From positions 1 through 64,000 of the forward strand of contig CBIFWW010000001.1 of NCBI GenBank assembly GCA_966186435.1: a DNA stretch of 64,000 bases. Direction: 5' to 3'. Under the pieces are notes generated by a model. It did no database searches. It was not told the origin of the DNA and was given only the letters and a program-made list of their open reading frames with translations. Shown in pieces: positions 14,233 through 23,319 of this stretch; the stretch's first letter is position 1, and every line of letters begins with the position of its first letter. Source of the stretch: CBIFWW01 sp966186435. GTDB lineage: Bacteria > Pseudomonadota > Gammaproteobacteria > Enterobacterales > Enterobacteriaceae. Made by a program: the position numbers and the translations under genes.

Positions 14233-15768
14233 TTAGCCAGCCGGGGCATCACCAAAGACGCTATAGTTCGGCAGACTCACCGATTGATAAGGCTCCCAGC
14301 CGCCGCCCAGGGCTTTATACAAGGCCACCAAATCGGTGCTGGTTTGCACCTGTGCCTGAGCCAACTGCTCTTTGGACTGGGCCAACTGGCGCTGGGCGTC
14401 TAGTACATCGAGGAAGGTGGCTAAGCCTTTCCGGTAGCTGTCGCTGGCTAAATCAAAGGCGGTTTGCAGCGCATCAATGGTCTGCTTTAGCCCAGCCTCT
14501 CGCTGCTGATCGGTGCGGTAGCTGACCAGGGCATTTTCCACATCCTGTAACGCGGTGAGTACCGTCTGGCGATATTGCAATACCTGCGCCCCCTGCTGTG
14601 CCCTGGCCAGTTTGACACTGGACACCAGCCTGCCCCCCAGGAAGATAGGGATCGAGATCTGCGGCCCGACGCTGTAGAAGTGGCTGCTCCAGTCCAGCAA
14701 ATAACCGGTTTCATCATTACGCAGCCCCAACTGGCCCTGGAGGGAAATATCCGGGAACAGCTGGGCTACCGATACCCCTATTTGGGCGCTAGCGACCCGT
14801 AGGTTGGCCTCGGCTTCGCGGATATCCGGGCGACGGCGGGCCAGCGTGGAGGGAATACCCACCGTCACCAGTTTTGGCAGTGGCGGTAGCGGTTGTGGGT
14901 TCGCCAGCTCATTATCCAGCGCCCCCGGCATCTGACCTAACAACACCGCCAGCCCATTCAACGCCTGGCGCGCCTGGGCCTGATACTGAGGCAACTGGGC
15001 CTGGAGGTTGCCCACCTGGGCGCGGGCATTCTCTACATCCAGCTGTGGCGATAAGCCGCCTTTGGCGCGGCTTTGGGTTAACTCCAGGGTTTGCTCGGCG
15101 GTTTCCAACTGTTCATTTAGGGTGGCGATCACGCTTTGTGCCCCTCTAAGCTGGAGCCATACCCGCGCCACTTCGGCCTCAAGAGAAACCAGCGCATCAT
15201 TACGCTGCTCGATAGCGGCCTGCTGCTGGGCGCTGGCCTGCTCTACCTGGCGCCGTACCTTGCCCCACAGATCCACCTCCCAGCTGGCATCGAAACTGCC
15301 CTGATAAAGGGTGATGGGCTGGGTCAGCGAATCAAGCTGCCCCCCCAGATCGCCATCTATCTGGTTCACCTTGTCATAGACCCCGTGGGATTTAAGTTCC
15401 CCTTTTAGGCCCAACTGTTGGCGGGTGACGCTGGCACTGCCGTTAACACTCGGATACCAGGCCCCGCTGGACTGGGTGACCTGTTCCCTGGCCCCGGCAA
15501 TACGTAACACCGCCTGTTGTAAAGTGAGGTTGCCACTGATGGCCCGGTCGATCAGACTATTCAGTTGGGGTGAGTTAAAGTTATGCCACCACTGGGGTTC
15601 AATAGCGGTATTGAGTACCTTGCTGCGGTCATCCTTGCCGTTTTCCAGCTGATGATACTGGCCCGGTGTCTGAGGATGGGCGGTCTGGTAATCCGGCCCC
15701 ACGGCGCAACCCGCCAGCAATAATGCCAAAGTAAGAGCACTGAGTTTTGGCGTGAGAATACGGTACAT
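14233..15768 (-). CDS. outer-membrane efflux lipoprotein, NodT/OprM-type factor
   Basis: 511 residues. Lipoprotein signal with lipobox LLLAGC, lipidated Cys21, followed by AVGPDYQ. Two repeated outer-membrane-efflux domains rich in Ala/Gln coiled coil (e.g. SLEAEVARVWLQLRGAQ and RRPDIREAEANLRVASAQIG, a conserved TolC-family motif). Forms the trimeric exit duct of a tripartite pump. It starts one base after the EmrB-like gene ends, so it is the third gene of an emrA-emrB-OMF operon with its own exit duct rather than reliance on TolC. Confidence 0.93.
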   Translation of the reverse strand: MYRILTPKLSALTLALLLAGCAVGPDYQTAHPQTPGQYHQLENGKDDRSKVLNTAIEPQWWHNFNSPQLNSLIDRAISGNLTLQQAVLRIAGAREQVTQSSGAWYPSVNGSASVTRQQLGLKGELKSHGVYDKVNQIDGDLGGQLDSLTQPITLYQGSFDASWEVDLWGKVRRQVEQASAQQQAAIEQRNDALVSLEAEVARVWLQLRGAQSVIATLNEQLETAEQTLELTQSRAKGGLSPQLDVENARAQVGNLQAQLPQYQAQARQALNGLAVLLGQMPGALDNELANPQPLPPLPKLVTVGIPSTLARRRPDIREAEANLRVASAQIGVSVAQLFPDISLQGQLGLRNDETGYLLDWSSHFYSVGPQISIPIFLGGRLVSSVKLARAQQGAQVLQYRQTVLTALQDVENALVSYRTDQQREAGLKQTIDALQTAFDLASDSYRKGLATFLDVLDAQRQLAQSKEQLAQAQVQTSTDLVALYKALGGGWEPYQSVSLPNYSVFGDAPAG

Positions 15769-15769
15769 A

Positions 15770-17341
15770 TTAATGTGCTCCTGCCGCGCCTTCGCTTTTC
15801 ACTGGCGCCAAGAAAAAGACAAACGGGATCAACAACGCCGCCACCAGGCTCAACATCGTAAATACGTCGATATAGGCGAGGAAGCGGGACTGCTCAATCA
15901 TGGTGCGGTACATCTGGCCGGTGGCAATGCTCAACGGGTCGCCAGCGATACTGGTGTAGTTACGGATGGCATCCGCCATTTCACGTACCCTAAGCTGGAA
16001 AGGCTCATCAAACTGGGTGGCATGGGCACTAAGATAGGCACTGTGCTTTTGCGAAAACTCGGTGATTGCCGCCGTAGAGAGCGAAATACCCACGGAGCCT
16101 GCCACATTTCGGAACATGGTAAACAGCGCCGCTGCATCGGCATTGAGCTGGCGCGGAATGCTGATAAAGGCAATGGTGGTGAGCGGTACAAACAAGAACC
16201 CCAGCCCAAATGACTGGGCGCTGCGGAACATCACCAGGGTAACAAAATCAATATCCGGCGTGAGATGGCGGGACCAGAAGAATGACACCGCCAGGCAGGT
16301 AAAGCCGAAGCCGATGATATAACGGGTTTGCACCACCGGCATCAGCTTAAGCACCAGCGGGATGGTCAACACAATCAGGATCGCCCCCGGTGACAGTACC
16401 AGCCCGGACCAGGTGGCGGTATAGCCGAGATCCTGCTGGGCCAGTTGGGGGATCACCACCGAGCTGCCGTACAGGATCATTGCCATCCCGGCCATTAACA
16501 GGCAGGCAATGGCGAAGTTTTTGTCCTTCATGCAGCGCAGATCCACCACCGGCTTACGGGCATACACCAGCCAGTAAATCGCGCCAATAATCCCTATCAG
16601 GGTCAAAATGGCGAAGATGCGGATAAAGCCGGAGTTAAACCAGTCATCGTCCTCGCCACGGTCAAGCATTACCTGAAGGCAGCCCAGGCCGAGGGCAATC
16701 AAGCCAATGCCGGTCCAGTCGATGGAGAGCTTGCCCTCTTTGCGTTTCTCCCAGGGCGGGTCTTCCAGTAGCTGATAAACCGCCAGCACCGTGATAATCC
16801 CCACAGGGATATTGATAAAGAACACCCAGCGCCAGGTGTAGTTATCGGTGATCCAACCGCCGAGTGTCGGGCCAAGCACCGGGGCCACGATAATGGCGAT
16901 CGAAGACAAGCCAAAAGCCTTACCGCGATCTTCCGGCTTGAAGTAATCCAACAAAATCGATTGTTGGGAGGGCTGCAATCCCCCGCCAAAAAAGCCCTGC
17001 AAGATACGGAACAAAATGATCTGCCATAACTCGGTGGCAATCCCGCACAAGAAAGAGCACACCGTAAACATCACGATGCAAATCAGGAAGAAGTTTTTAC
17101 GGCCTAATGCCCGGCTAAGGAAGGCGGAAATAGGCAGCACGATGCCGTTCGCCACCAGATAGGAGGTGAGCACCCAAGTGGATTCGTCATAGCTGGAAGA
17201 GAGCGAACCAGCCACATGGGGCAGCGCCACGTTCACAATGGTGGTATCAAGGATCTCCATAAATACCGCCAGCGTGACGACAATCGCCACCGCCCAAGGG
17301 TTACTGGCCGGGCGCCAGTTTTCATGGGCATGATCACTCAT
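15770..17341 (-). CDS. EmrB-like DHA2 multidrug MFS transporter
   Basis: 523 residues with about 14 membrane segments, the DHA2 topology. Motif C-like region VAPVLGPTLGGWI and the family start NPWAVAIVVTLAVFMEILDT with acidic residues in helix 1, LDTTIVNVALPHVAGSL, and LGRKNFFL between helices 2 and 3. Inner-membrane proton-driven drug exporter partnered with the upstream EmrA-like adaptor; start ATG overlaps the adaptor stop (ATGA, 17338-17341). Likely exports hydrophobic or weak-acid compounds; exact substrates unknown. emrB itself is elsewhere in E. coli, so this is named by family only. Confidence 0.93.
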   Translation of the reverse strand: MSDHAHENWRPASNPWAVAIVVTLAVFMEILDTTIVNVALPHVAGSLSSSYDESTWVLTSYLVANGIVLPISAFLSRALGRKNFFLICIVMFTVCSFLCGIATELWQIILFRILQGFFGGGLQPSQQSILLDYFKPEDRGKAFGLSSIAIIVAPVLGPTLGGWITDNYTWRWVFFINIPVGIITVLAVYQLLEDPPWEKRKEGKLSIDWTGIGLIALGLGCLQVMLDRGEDDDWFNSGFIRIFAILTLIGIIGAIYWLVYARKPVVDLRCMKDKNFAIACLLMAGMAMILYGSSVVIPQLAQQDLGYTATWSGLVLSPGAILIVLTIPLVLKLMPVVQTRYIIGFGFTCLAVSFFWSRHLTPDIDFVTLVMFRSAQSFGLGFLFVPLTTIAFISIPRQLNADAAALFTMFRNVAGSVGISLSTAAITEFSQKHSAYLSAHATQFDEPFQLRVREMADAIRNYTSIAGDPLSIATGQMYRTMIEQSRFLAYIDVFTMLSLVAALLIPFVFFLAPVKSEGAAGAH

Positions 17342-18453
17342 TTCACGGTGACCTTCGGCTCAACAGACAGCCCCAACGGCAGCGGGTGCTGCGGGTCTAA
17401 CCCTTTATCAATAACAATTTTAACCGGCACCCGCTGGACGATTTTCACATAGTTACCGGTGGCGTTTTCCGCCGGGAAGGCAGAGAAGCGTGAACCACTG
17501 CCCTGCTGGATACTGTCGATATGGCCTTCCAGCTCCAGGTCTGGCCAGCCGTCCACGCTGAGGGCCACCTTGTCGCCGGGGTTCATATGCTCCAGTTGGG
17601 ATTCTTTAAAGTTGGCGGTGATCCAGATATCCGGTGACACTAGCGAGAATAACGCGCTCCCGGCTTGTACCAGGGTGCCAAGCTGGACGTTACGCTTGGT
17701 GACAAAGCCATCGAAGGGGGCGCGCACTTCAGTATAAGAAAGGTTTAGGCTGGCGGTTTCCACTTGAGCCTGGGCCTGATCAACCTGGCGCGCCCGGGCT
17801 TCCACATTGGTTTCTTGTTGGCGGATCTGCAATTTGACCTGATCGGCCACTTCCAGTTGCGCTTTAGCATTGGCCAGTTGGGCCTGGGCGCTGCGTAACT
17901 GGGCGTTGGCAGAATCGATGTTTTGTTGCGAGGTAGCTCTAGGATCGACACCACGCTGGCGGCGATATTCCGCTTCGGCATTAGCCAGGTTGGCCTCGGC
18001 ACTTAACACCTGAGCCGCCGCCTGATCGCGCTGGGCCGGATACTGGACTTTCGACAGTGCTAACTGCGCCTGGGCCTGATGAAGCTGGGCCTGAGTAAGG
18101 CCAAGCTGGGCTTTAGCCTGATCCAATTGGGCAGTGTTATCACGGGGATCGATGGTCAGCAGCAGATCGCCCTGCTTCACCCGCTGGTTGTCTTTCACCA
18201 ATAATTGGGTGACATAGCCTGCGGCTTTCGGGGCGATAGTCACCACGTTGCCATCGGTAAAGGCATCGTCAGTGGTTTCTTCATTGCGGGTCATCAGCCA
18301 CCAAATCAGGGCCACAATAACCATGACAATGACAATAATACCCAAGATTATCAGCGGTTTTTTGCCGGGTCGTTTGCGCTGCCCGTTGTTATCGGCCTTA
18401 TCTTGAGTGTTTTCTTCTTGGGTAGTGTCTTTTTGTTGCTCTGTTTCGGCCAT
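17338..18453 (-). CDS. EmrA-like membrane-fusion adaptor (HlyD family)
   Basis: 371 residues. Cytosolic charged tail (~30 residues), one membrane anchor (PLIILGIIVIVMVIVALIWW), then the barrel-sandwich hybrid domain (AAGYVTQLLVKDNQRVKQGDLLLTID), a long Gln/Ala coiled-coil hairpin about residues 100-210, and a second half-motif YTEVRAPFDGFVTKRNVQLG. Links the EmrB-like pump to the outer-membrane lipoprotein encoded two genes on. First gene of the operon; the 101-bp upstream gap includes a short GTTTA-A-TAAAC dyad. No regulator of the MarR (EmrR) type is nearby. Confidence 0.93.
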   Translation of the reverse strand: MAETEQQKDTTQEENTQDKADNNGQRKRPGKKPLIILGIIVIVMVIVALIWWLMTRNEETTDDAFTDGNVVTIAPKAAGYVTQLLVKDNQRVKQGDLLLTIDPRDNTAQLDQAKAQLGLTQAQLHQAQAQLALSKVQYPAQRDQAAAQVLSAEANLANAEAEYRRQRGVDPRATSQQNIDSANAQLRSAQAQLANAKAQLEVADQVKLQIRQQETNVEARARQVDQAQAQVETASLNLSYTEVRAPFDGFVTKRNVQLGTLVQAGSALFSLVSPDIWITANFKESQLEHMNPGDKVALSVDGWPDLELEGHIDSIQQGSGSRFSAFPAENATGNYVKIVQRVPVKIVIDKGLDPQHPLPLGLSVEPKVTVK

Positions 18454-18554
18454 AATTTAGCAGCGGTCCTGTTTAATAAACGAGAATACCAACATCGTTA
18501 ACTAAACTTAGAGCTTTGCTATACATTTGCCAGGGTAAACTGACAAATAGGGCT

Positions 18555-19670
18555 TTATCTGAGCACTAATATACAAAGCAGGTAGCCTGTGGCCGTGGCC
18601 CACACCAGCATGGGCAAAGAATAAAGATGGAAACGCCACCAGATGCGTCGGTCGTTAGCCAGGCGCATGGCGATAAGGTTCGCCATTGATCCCGGCAACA
18701 GCCCGAAACCACCGATATTGACAGCCCAGGCCAACAGCTGATCCGGCGGCAGGTAGTTAGCTAACAGCAAAGTGGCGGGGACATTACTGATAAATTGGGA
18801 TAATCCCACGCTCAGCAAGAATTGCCCCAGTTGCGGCAACTGCCCCACCTGCTCCAGGCCGTGGTGCAGCCACGGCAGCCTGGTGAGCAAGTGAACATCA
18901 ATGAACATCACCACAAATACCGCCAACAGGCTCCAGTCCAGCGCCGCCAGCATGCGGCGGGCCATTAGCAGAAACCCCACCAGTACTAATGCCAACCCAA
19001 TCAGTGGATAGCCGAGTTCCAGCGCTGCCAGAAACACTACGTATAGCCCCAGACTGGTAAACAGCAGCGGCTTATGCCAAGGGCTATCCTGAGCGTGGCC
19101 GGTAAATTGCATCTTTTTCGCCGGGAAGCTTAGCCAGCACAGCAGCATCAGGCTCACCATCAGCAGTAGCGCTAGCGGGGCCATCTGCCAGACAAAACCG
19201 CCAAAAGAGATCCCGGAGCGGCCCCACAAAAAGATATTCTGCGGGTTGCCAATAGGGGTTAATAGGGAACCGGCATTGACCGCCAGTGCCTCAAAAATGA
19301 TGAGCTTGCTGGCAGGTAGCCCGCACAGCTTCTTCAGGGTGATGGTGAGTGGCACCACGATAAACAGCGCCACATCGTTGGTCATAAAGGTGGATAAAGC
19401 CGCCGCTGAAAACACCATAAATAGCGCAATGGCCCGCTCATTGGAAAAACGGGCCACTAACTGGCGGCCTGCTCTATCAAAATAGCCGCTGGTTTCCACG
19501 CCCTTGGTCAACATCATCAACCCGGTAAGGGTGATGATAGTGCGCCAGTCGATAACCCCGGGCCAGGCCCGGATGTCCACCGGCACCAGCACGCAGAGCG
19601 CAGCACCCACCAGCAGTAATAAATGAAGGAAATGGTCACGGGCAAAGGCACGGAAAAGGGTTCGCACCAT
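18555..19670 (-). CDS. ybiR: YbiR, putative ion transporter (IT superfamily, ArsB/NhaD-like)
   Basis: 371 residues with roughly ten hydrophobic segments. Carries paired transport-type motifs STFMTNDVALFIVVPLT and LTPIGNPQNIFLWG in the first half, and SQFISNVPATLLLANY in the second, the inverted-repeat architecture of this superfamily. Inner-membrane protein of unproved substrate. Begins 8 bases after mntR ends, on the same strand; such linkage to the manganese regulator (also in E. coli) hints at metal-related transport but this is inference. Confidence 0.9.
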   Translation of the reverse strand: MVRTLFRAFARDHFLHLLLLVGAALCVLVPVDIRAWPGVIDWRTIITLTGLMMLTKGVETSGYFDRAGRQLVARFSNERAIALFMVFSAAALSTFMTNDVALFIVVPLTITLKKLCGLPASKLIIFEALAVNAGSLLTPIGNPQNIFLWGRSGISFGGFVWQMAPLALLLMVSLMLLCWLSFPAKKMQFTGHAQDSPWHKPLLFTSLGLYVVFLAALELGYPLIGLALVLVGFLLMARRMLAALDWSLLAVFVVMFIDVHLLTRLPWLHHGLEQVGQLPQLGQFLLSVGLSQFISNVPATLLLANYLPPDQLLAWAVNIGGFGLLPGSMANLIAMRLANDRRIWWRFHLYSLPMLVWATATGYLLCILVLR

Positions 19671-19678
19671 GGGTATGA

Positions 19679-20140
19679 TTATTCCCTGGTTTCAGTAAAG
19701 CGGCGGAAGGTTTCTAAGGTTTCTTCGCTGACGTGGTGCTCTATGCCTTCAGCATCGCGGCGAGCAATGTCCGGGGAAACGCCCAGTGCCAGAAGGAAGT
19801 TTTCGACTATCTGATGGCGCTCCCGGCTGGCCTGGGCCAGCTTTTCGCCCTCTTCAGTAAGGGACACCCCGCGCCAGGGAATCATAGCAATCAGGCCCAC
19901 CGAGGCCAGCCGCTTCAACATTTTAGCCACGGTAGGTTGGGATACACCCAGCCGGGCGGCCATATCTACCTGACGGGCTTCACCGGTTTCGGCAATCAGG
20001 TCGGAAATCAACTCTACATAGTCGTCAATTAACTCCCGGCGGTGGGCTTCTCGCACCTGGCGGAAACCTTCTACGTGTTCTTCGACATTAACCAGTTGGC
20101 TGGTTTTTTTAGGGGATGGCGTACCTGCCCGACGGCTCAT
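19679..20140 (-). CDS. mntR: manganese-responsive transcriptional regulator MntR
   Basis: 153 residues, DtxR/MntR family. N-terminal extension with charged residues, winged helix QVDMAARLGVSQPTVAKMLKRLASVGLI, then the dimer and metal-binding helices (ENFLLALGVSPDIARRDAEGIEHHVS) with the conserved Asp/His/Glu ligands. Senses Mn2+ and represses mntS and uptake genes. Divergent from mntS, with the MntR box at 20238-20259 between them, and followed by ybiR in an operon. Confidence 0.95.
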   Translation of the reverse strand: MSRRAGTPSPKKTSQLVNVEEHVEGFRQVREAHRRELIDDYVELISDLIAETGEARQVDMAARLGVSQPTVAKMLKRLASVGLIAMIPWRGVSLTEEGEKLAQASRERHQIVENFLLALGVSPDIARRDAEGIEHHVSEETLETFRRFTETRE

Positions 20141-20237
20141 GCAATGTTCTCCTGCGGGGGTCTAAGACGTTTACACAAGCACAGTGTAAACCAGCAGCAC
20201 CAAACAACAAAAAAATAACCGATTAGCAATAGCTATA

Positions 20238-20259
20238 AGATATAGCCCATGCTATATCT
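20238..20259. promoter_or_regulatory. MntR box upstream of mntS
   Basis: AGATATAGC, spacer CCAT, GCTATATCT: a 22-bp perfect dyad that resembles the known AAACATAGCAAAGGCTATGTTT operator of mntS/mntH. Lies about 60 bases before mntS and 98 bases from the mntR start, so it can repress mntS and possibly mntR. Confidence 0.82.
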
Positions 20260-20320
20260 GTATACATCGCAGTCACCGATTAAGGAACAATCGGTTTACC
20301 CTGTTCATTAGGAGGTGGTT

Positions 20321-20449
20321 ATGAACGAATTCAAGAGGTGTTTAAACGTGTTTACTCATACGCCATTCCAGGTCCGCATGAAACTGATCGCGATGATCGT
20401 TGATATGGTCAGCAGCAAATCGCAGAACGACCAAAAACCGCAATCCTGA
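20321..20449 (+). CDS. mntS: small protein MntS (manganese chaperone/efflux modulator)
   Basis: 42 codons, the same length as E. coli MntS, beginning MNEFKRCLNVFTHTPFQVR and ending QKPQS. ATG 20321 has an excellent ribosome site AGGAGG (20310-20315). Similarity to E. coli MntS is concentrated in the first 20 residues (MNEFKRC, VF-H-PF-VR) and the IVDMV segment. MntS is made when manganese is scarce and raises the available intracellular Mn pool. Repressed through the MntR box at 20238-20259. The same locus in E. coli was first described as the small RNA RybA. The gene is short and easily missed by automated calling. Confidence 0.93.
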   Translation: MNEFKRCLNVFTHTPFQVRMKLIAMIVDMVSSKSQNDQKPQS

Positions 20450-20663
20450 TCCAGGCTCGGCCCCGGGCCTGCTTTACCCGTGTGATTCAGTCACCAATAT
20501 GTAAACATTAGTGTCTTTGCTACGGCCCATGCCGCATAAACCGCCCTACTTCATCCTGTCTTATTTCATTTGCGTGCTAATTCTCAAAACAATCATTTAC
20601 TAACTGTTGATATTCTCCTTCCAGACCTCTATCTTCTTGCAACCTGATGATCCCCCCTCCTTT

Positions 20664-20735
20664 TATAAGTTAAATAATTCCTGTTGCAGCCTGGTGCCAA
20701 CCCCCCTGCAATATGAAGTATGACGGTTATAAGTT
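20664..20735. repeat. internally deleted ERIC element
   Basis: Left end TTAAATAATTCCTGTTGCAG and right end GCAATATGAAGTATGACGG...TTATAA match the two ERIC termini, but the ~60-bp core with the CCCCAGGAGCTTAC motif is missing. It sits in the 348-bp mntS-opgE gap (20450-20797), where nothing else convincing was found apart from a CG-rich stretch after mntS. Confidence 0.75.
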
Positions 20736-20797
20736 CATCAGGCAGGTCTGGACCCGTACGCCAGGGTCAACGCATGGCGTATTTTTCGAAGTGAATT

Positions 20798-22381
20798 ATG
20801 AATTCAACAGTTAAAGAAGGTGTGTCTATCCGCGGTGTGGCTTTAGACCCGTGGGTGGGCTGCTATTTCCTGCAATCCTTATTGATTAATATCGCCCTGG
20901 GTTATGACTTTAGCCTGCTGTATGCCGTGGCCTTCACCTGCGTGCTGCTTCTGCTGTGGCGGGTGGCGCCTAAGGTGCAGAAGGGTATTTTGGTGGCTTA
21001 CAGCTTATTAGCCGCCAGCTATTTCCCTTTTGGCCAGGTCTATGGCGCCCCCAACTTTAATACCCTGTTGGCACTGCACTCCACCAGTATGGAAGAGTCT
21101 TCCGAAATCCTGACCATCTTCCCGTGGTACAGCTATGTGATTTCTGCCGTTATTCTCGGCCTCGGCTATCTCTCCCTGCGCCGCAAATCCTCGGCCCCGG
21201 GCCGCTGGCATCTGGGCTGGACCGCCGCACTGCTGTTTAGCATCGGGACGGTCTTCGTCGCCCCCATTACCAATTACCTCACCGGCTGGGGCTTTAAAAT
21301 CTGGGAAACCGGCTATCCGGCCCTGCGTTTTATTAAAGATGTGGTGGTAAATAATCACGAAGTCCTTGATGAACAGGCGCGGATGCAGGCGTTGTCCAGT
21401 AAGAAAGACACCTGGAATGTGCTGGCGGTTAAACCGAAATACCATACCTACGTGGTGGTGATCGGGGAGAGCGCCCGCCGCGATGCCTTGGGGGCTTTTG
21501 GCGGCCACTGGAAAAATACGCCCTTTGCCAGCCAGGTTAACGGTAAGTTGTTCACTGATTATGTGGCGGCCAGTGGGTCAACGCAGAAATCCCTAGGGCT
21601 AACATTAAACCGGGTGGTAAAAGGCAAGCCGGAATATCAGGATAATTTTGTCACCCTGGCAAACCGCGCCGGTTTCCAGACTTGGTGGTTCTCTAATCAA
21701 GGCCAAATCGGCGAGTATGATACCGCCATCGCCAGCATCGCCCGCCGGGCCGATGAGGTGCAATTCCTGAAGAGCGGGGATTTTGAAGCGGATAAGAATA
21801 CCCGGGATAAGGACTTATTAAAGCTAACTGCCCAGGTGCTGGCAAAACCTCGCCTGGAGCCACAGCTGATCGTGTTGCACCTGATGGGTTCCCACCCTCA
21901 GGCCTGCGATCGCACCAATGGCAAATACGCTGATTTCGTTCAGTCTAAGGAAACCTCCTGCTATGTATATAGTATGACCCAGACCGATGACGTGCTTAAG
22001 CAGCTGTACCAACAGTTGGAGCAGGCAGGGCAAAGCTTCTCAATGGTCTATTTCTCCGACCACGGTCTGGCCTTTAAGGAACGTGGGACAGCGATGCAGT
22101 ACCTGGCCCATGACGATGCTTTCCAGCAGAATTTCCAAGTGCCATTTATGGTGTTATCCAGCGATGATACCCGTCATCAGGTAATTAAAGCGCGCCGTTC
22201 GGCCAATGATTTCCTGGGTTTCTTTTCCCAATGGACTGGGATTAAAACTCAGGAACTGAGTCTCAAGTACCCCTTCTTGTCGAACAAGAAGGTGGGGACG
22301 GTGTATGTGACCAACTTCCAGCTACGCAAGGTGGATTACAACCACCTGGGACCCGACGTTTTCAACACCACCAGTCGATAA
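20798..22381 (+). CDS. opgE: phosphoethanolamine transferase OpgE (YbiP)
   Basis: 527 residues as in E. coli. Five hydrophobic segments in the first ~165 residues anchor it in the inner membrane; the rest is a periplasmic alkaline-phosphatase/sulfatase-fold domain with the metal and nucleophile motifs VVVIGESARRDALGAFGG, the candidate nucleophile threonine in SGSTQKSLG, and the metal-site YFSDHGLAFKERG. Transfers phosphoethanolamine from phosphatidylethanolamine to osmoregulated periplasmic glucans. Monocistronic and convergent with ompX, as in E. coli. Confidence 0.93.
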   Translation: MNSTVKEGVSIRGVALDPWVGCYFLQSLLINIALGYDFSLLYAVAFTCVLLLLWRVAPKVQKGILVAYSLLAASYFPFGQVYGAPNFNTLLALHSTSMEESSEILTIFPWYSYVISAVILGLGYLSLRRKSSAPGRWHLGWTAALLFSIGTVFVAPITNYLTGWGFKIWETGYPALRFIKDVVVNNHEVLDEQARMQALSSKKDTWNVLAVKPKYHTYVVVIGESARRDALGAFGGHWKNTPFASQVNGKLFTDYVAASGSTQKSLGLTLNRVVKGKPEYQDNFVTLANRAGFQTWWFSNQGQIGEYDTAIASIARRADEVQFLKSGDFEADKNTRDKDLLKLTAQVLAKPRLEPQLIVLHLMGSHPQACDRTNGKYADFVQSKETSCYVYSMTQTDDVLKQLYQQLEQAGQSFSMVYFSDHGLAFKERGTAMQYLAHDDAFQQNFQVPFMVLSSDDTRHQVIKARRSANDFLGFFSQWTGIKTQELSLKYPFLSNKKVGTVYVTNFQLRKVDYNHLGPDVFNTTSR

Positions 22382-22386
22382 CGAGT

Positions 22387-22415
22387 AAAAAAAATCCGCC
22401 CGAGGGCGGATTTTT
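22387..22415. terminator. bidirectional terminator between opgE and ompX
   Basis: AAAAATCCGCCC-GA-GGGCGGATTTTT: perfect stem with A- and T-runs, placed between two convergent stops. Confidence 0.93.
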
Positions 22416-22441
22416 CATTAATGCTCTGCTGTACCAGAGAA

Positions 22442-22954
22442 TTAGAAGCTGTAACCAACGCCAGCAATCCAGGTACCAACATCAACGCTACGAATACGAG
22501 ACTGCTCGTAAGAGACGTCCAGCGCAACGTTTTCCATTGGGTTAAACTGCATACCAGCACCATAGGAGAAGCCTACATCGCTGTTATTGCTGTCAACAGA
22601 TGGGTAATCAGTCTGCTGGAGTTTACCGTAGCCCATGCCGACTACGCCATAGACGCTAGCCCAATCGTTCAGACGGAAGGCAGGACCGGCAGTGATACCG
22701 TAGTAAGAACCTTTGCTGTATACACCATCTTCAGTATTATTTTTAGAAGTGTAAGTGAAGGAACCGATCATACCCAGCGGATCGTTGTCGAACTCGTAGC
22801 GATATTTCAAGTTGAAACCGCCAGCTTTGTTCTGAACGCCCTGCATATCGCTCTGAGCGTAGCCACCAGTGACGGTGCTAGTACCAGCGAAAGCGGAACC
22901 TGCGGAAACGGCCAGTACACAAGCCAGTGCTGAAAGACATGCAATTTTTTTCAT
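22442..22954 (-). CDS. ompX: outer membrane protein X
   Basis: 170 residues from ATG 22954 (ribosome site GAGGTG); a GTG two codons upstream is not the likely start. Signal peptide MKKIACLSALACVLAVSAGSAFA followed by GTSTVTGGYAQSD. Mature protein is an eight-stranded beta barrel with alternating hydrophobic residues and terminal Phe (AGVGYSF). Role in envelope stress and adhesion-type surface exposure in the family. Divergent from rhtA. Confidence 0.96.
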   Translation of the reverse strand: MKKIACLSALACVLAVSAGSAFAGTSTVTGGYAQSDMQGVQNKAGGFNLKYRYEFDNDPLGMIGSFTYTSKNNTEDGVYSKGSYYGITAGPAFRLNDWASVYGVVGMGYGKLQQTDYPSVDSNNSDVGFSYGAGMQFNPMENVALDVSYEQSRIRSVDVGTWIAGVGYSF

Positions 22955-23319
22955 AACCACCTCAAATGTGATACAAGTAAACTCTAAGTTTTAAATATAT
23001 CAAAAATTTGTTGGAACTTCTGCGTAGATTGTGTTGTCTAAACAAGCCCAACATGTAACATTTCGTTACCGATACCAAATAACTAAGTTTTAAGCCACGA
23101 ATTTTATTCGGTAATTCACGATTATGTGCTGTTTAGTCAACCTCAGCCATCCAGATTTATCCTAAAAAACACCGCACAAAATGCACAGGTATGGATGAAT
23201 TTTACTTTCATTTCAGTATTTTTCATCAATGAACTCTCAACTAGATTAACCAATTCCGGTACACTGGCGGAACTTTGCACGTAGATCGTAATCACTGACA
23301 AAAACTGACAGGACATTTC
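22955..23319. other. 365-bp AT-rich intergenic region between divergent ompX and rhtA
   Basis: Must hold the ompX leader and promoter and the rhtA promoter. A weak rhtA promoter candidate is TCAACT - 17 bp - TACACT near 23238-23266. No repeat, RNA gene or open frame with a ribosome site was recognised. Confidence 0.5.

Noticed and set aside
22421..22933. 170-codon frame opposite ompX
   Set aside because: ompX is certain on the minus strand; the other frame begins in the terminator.
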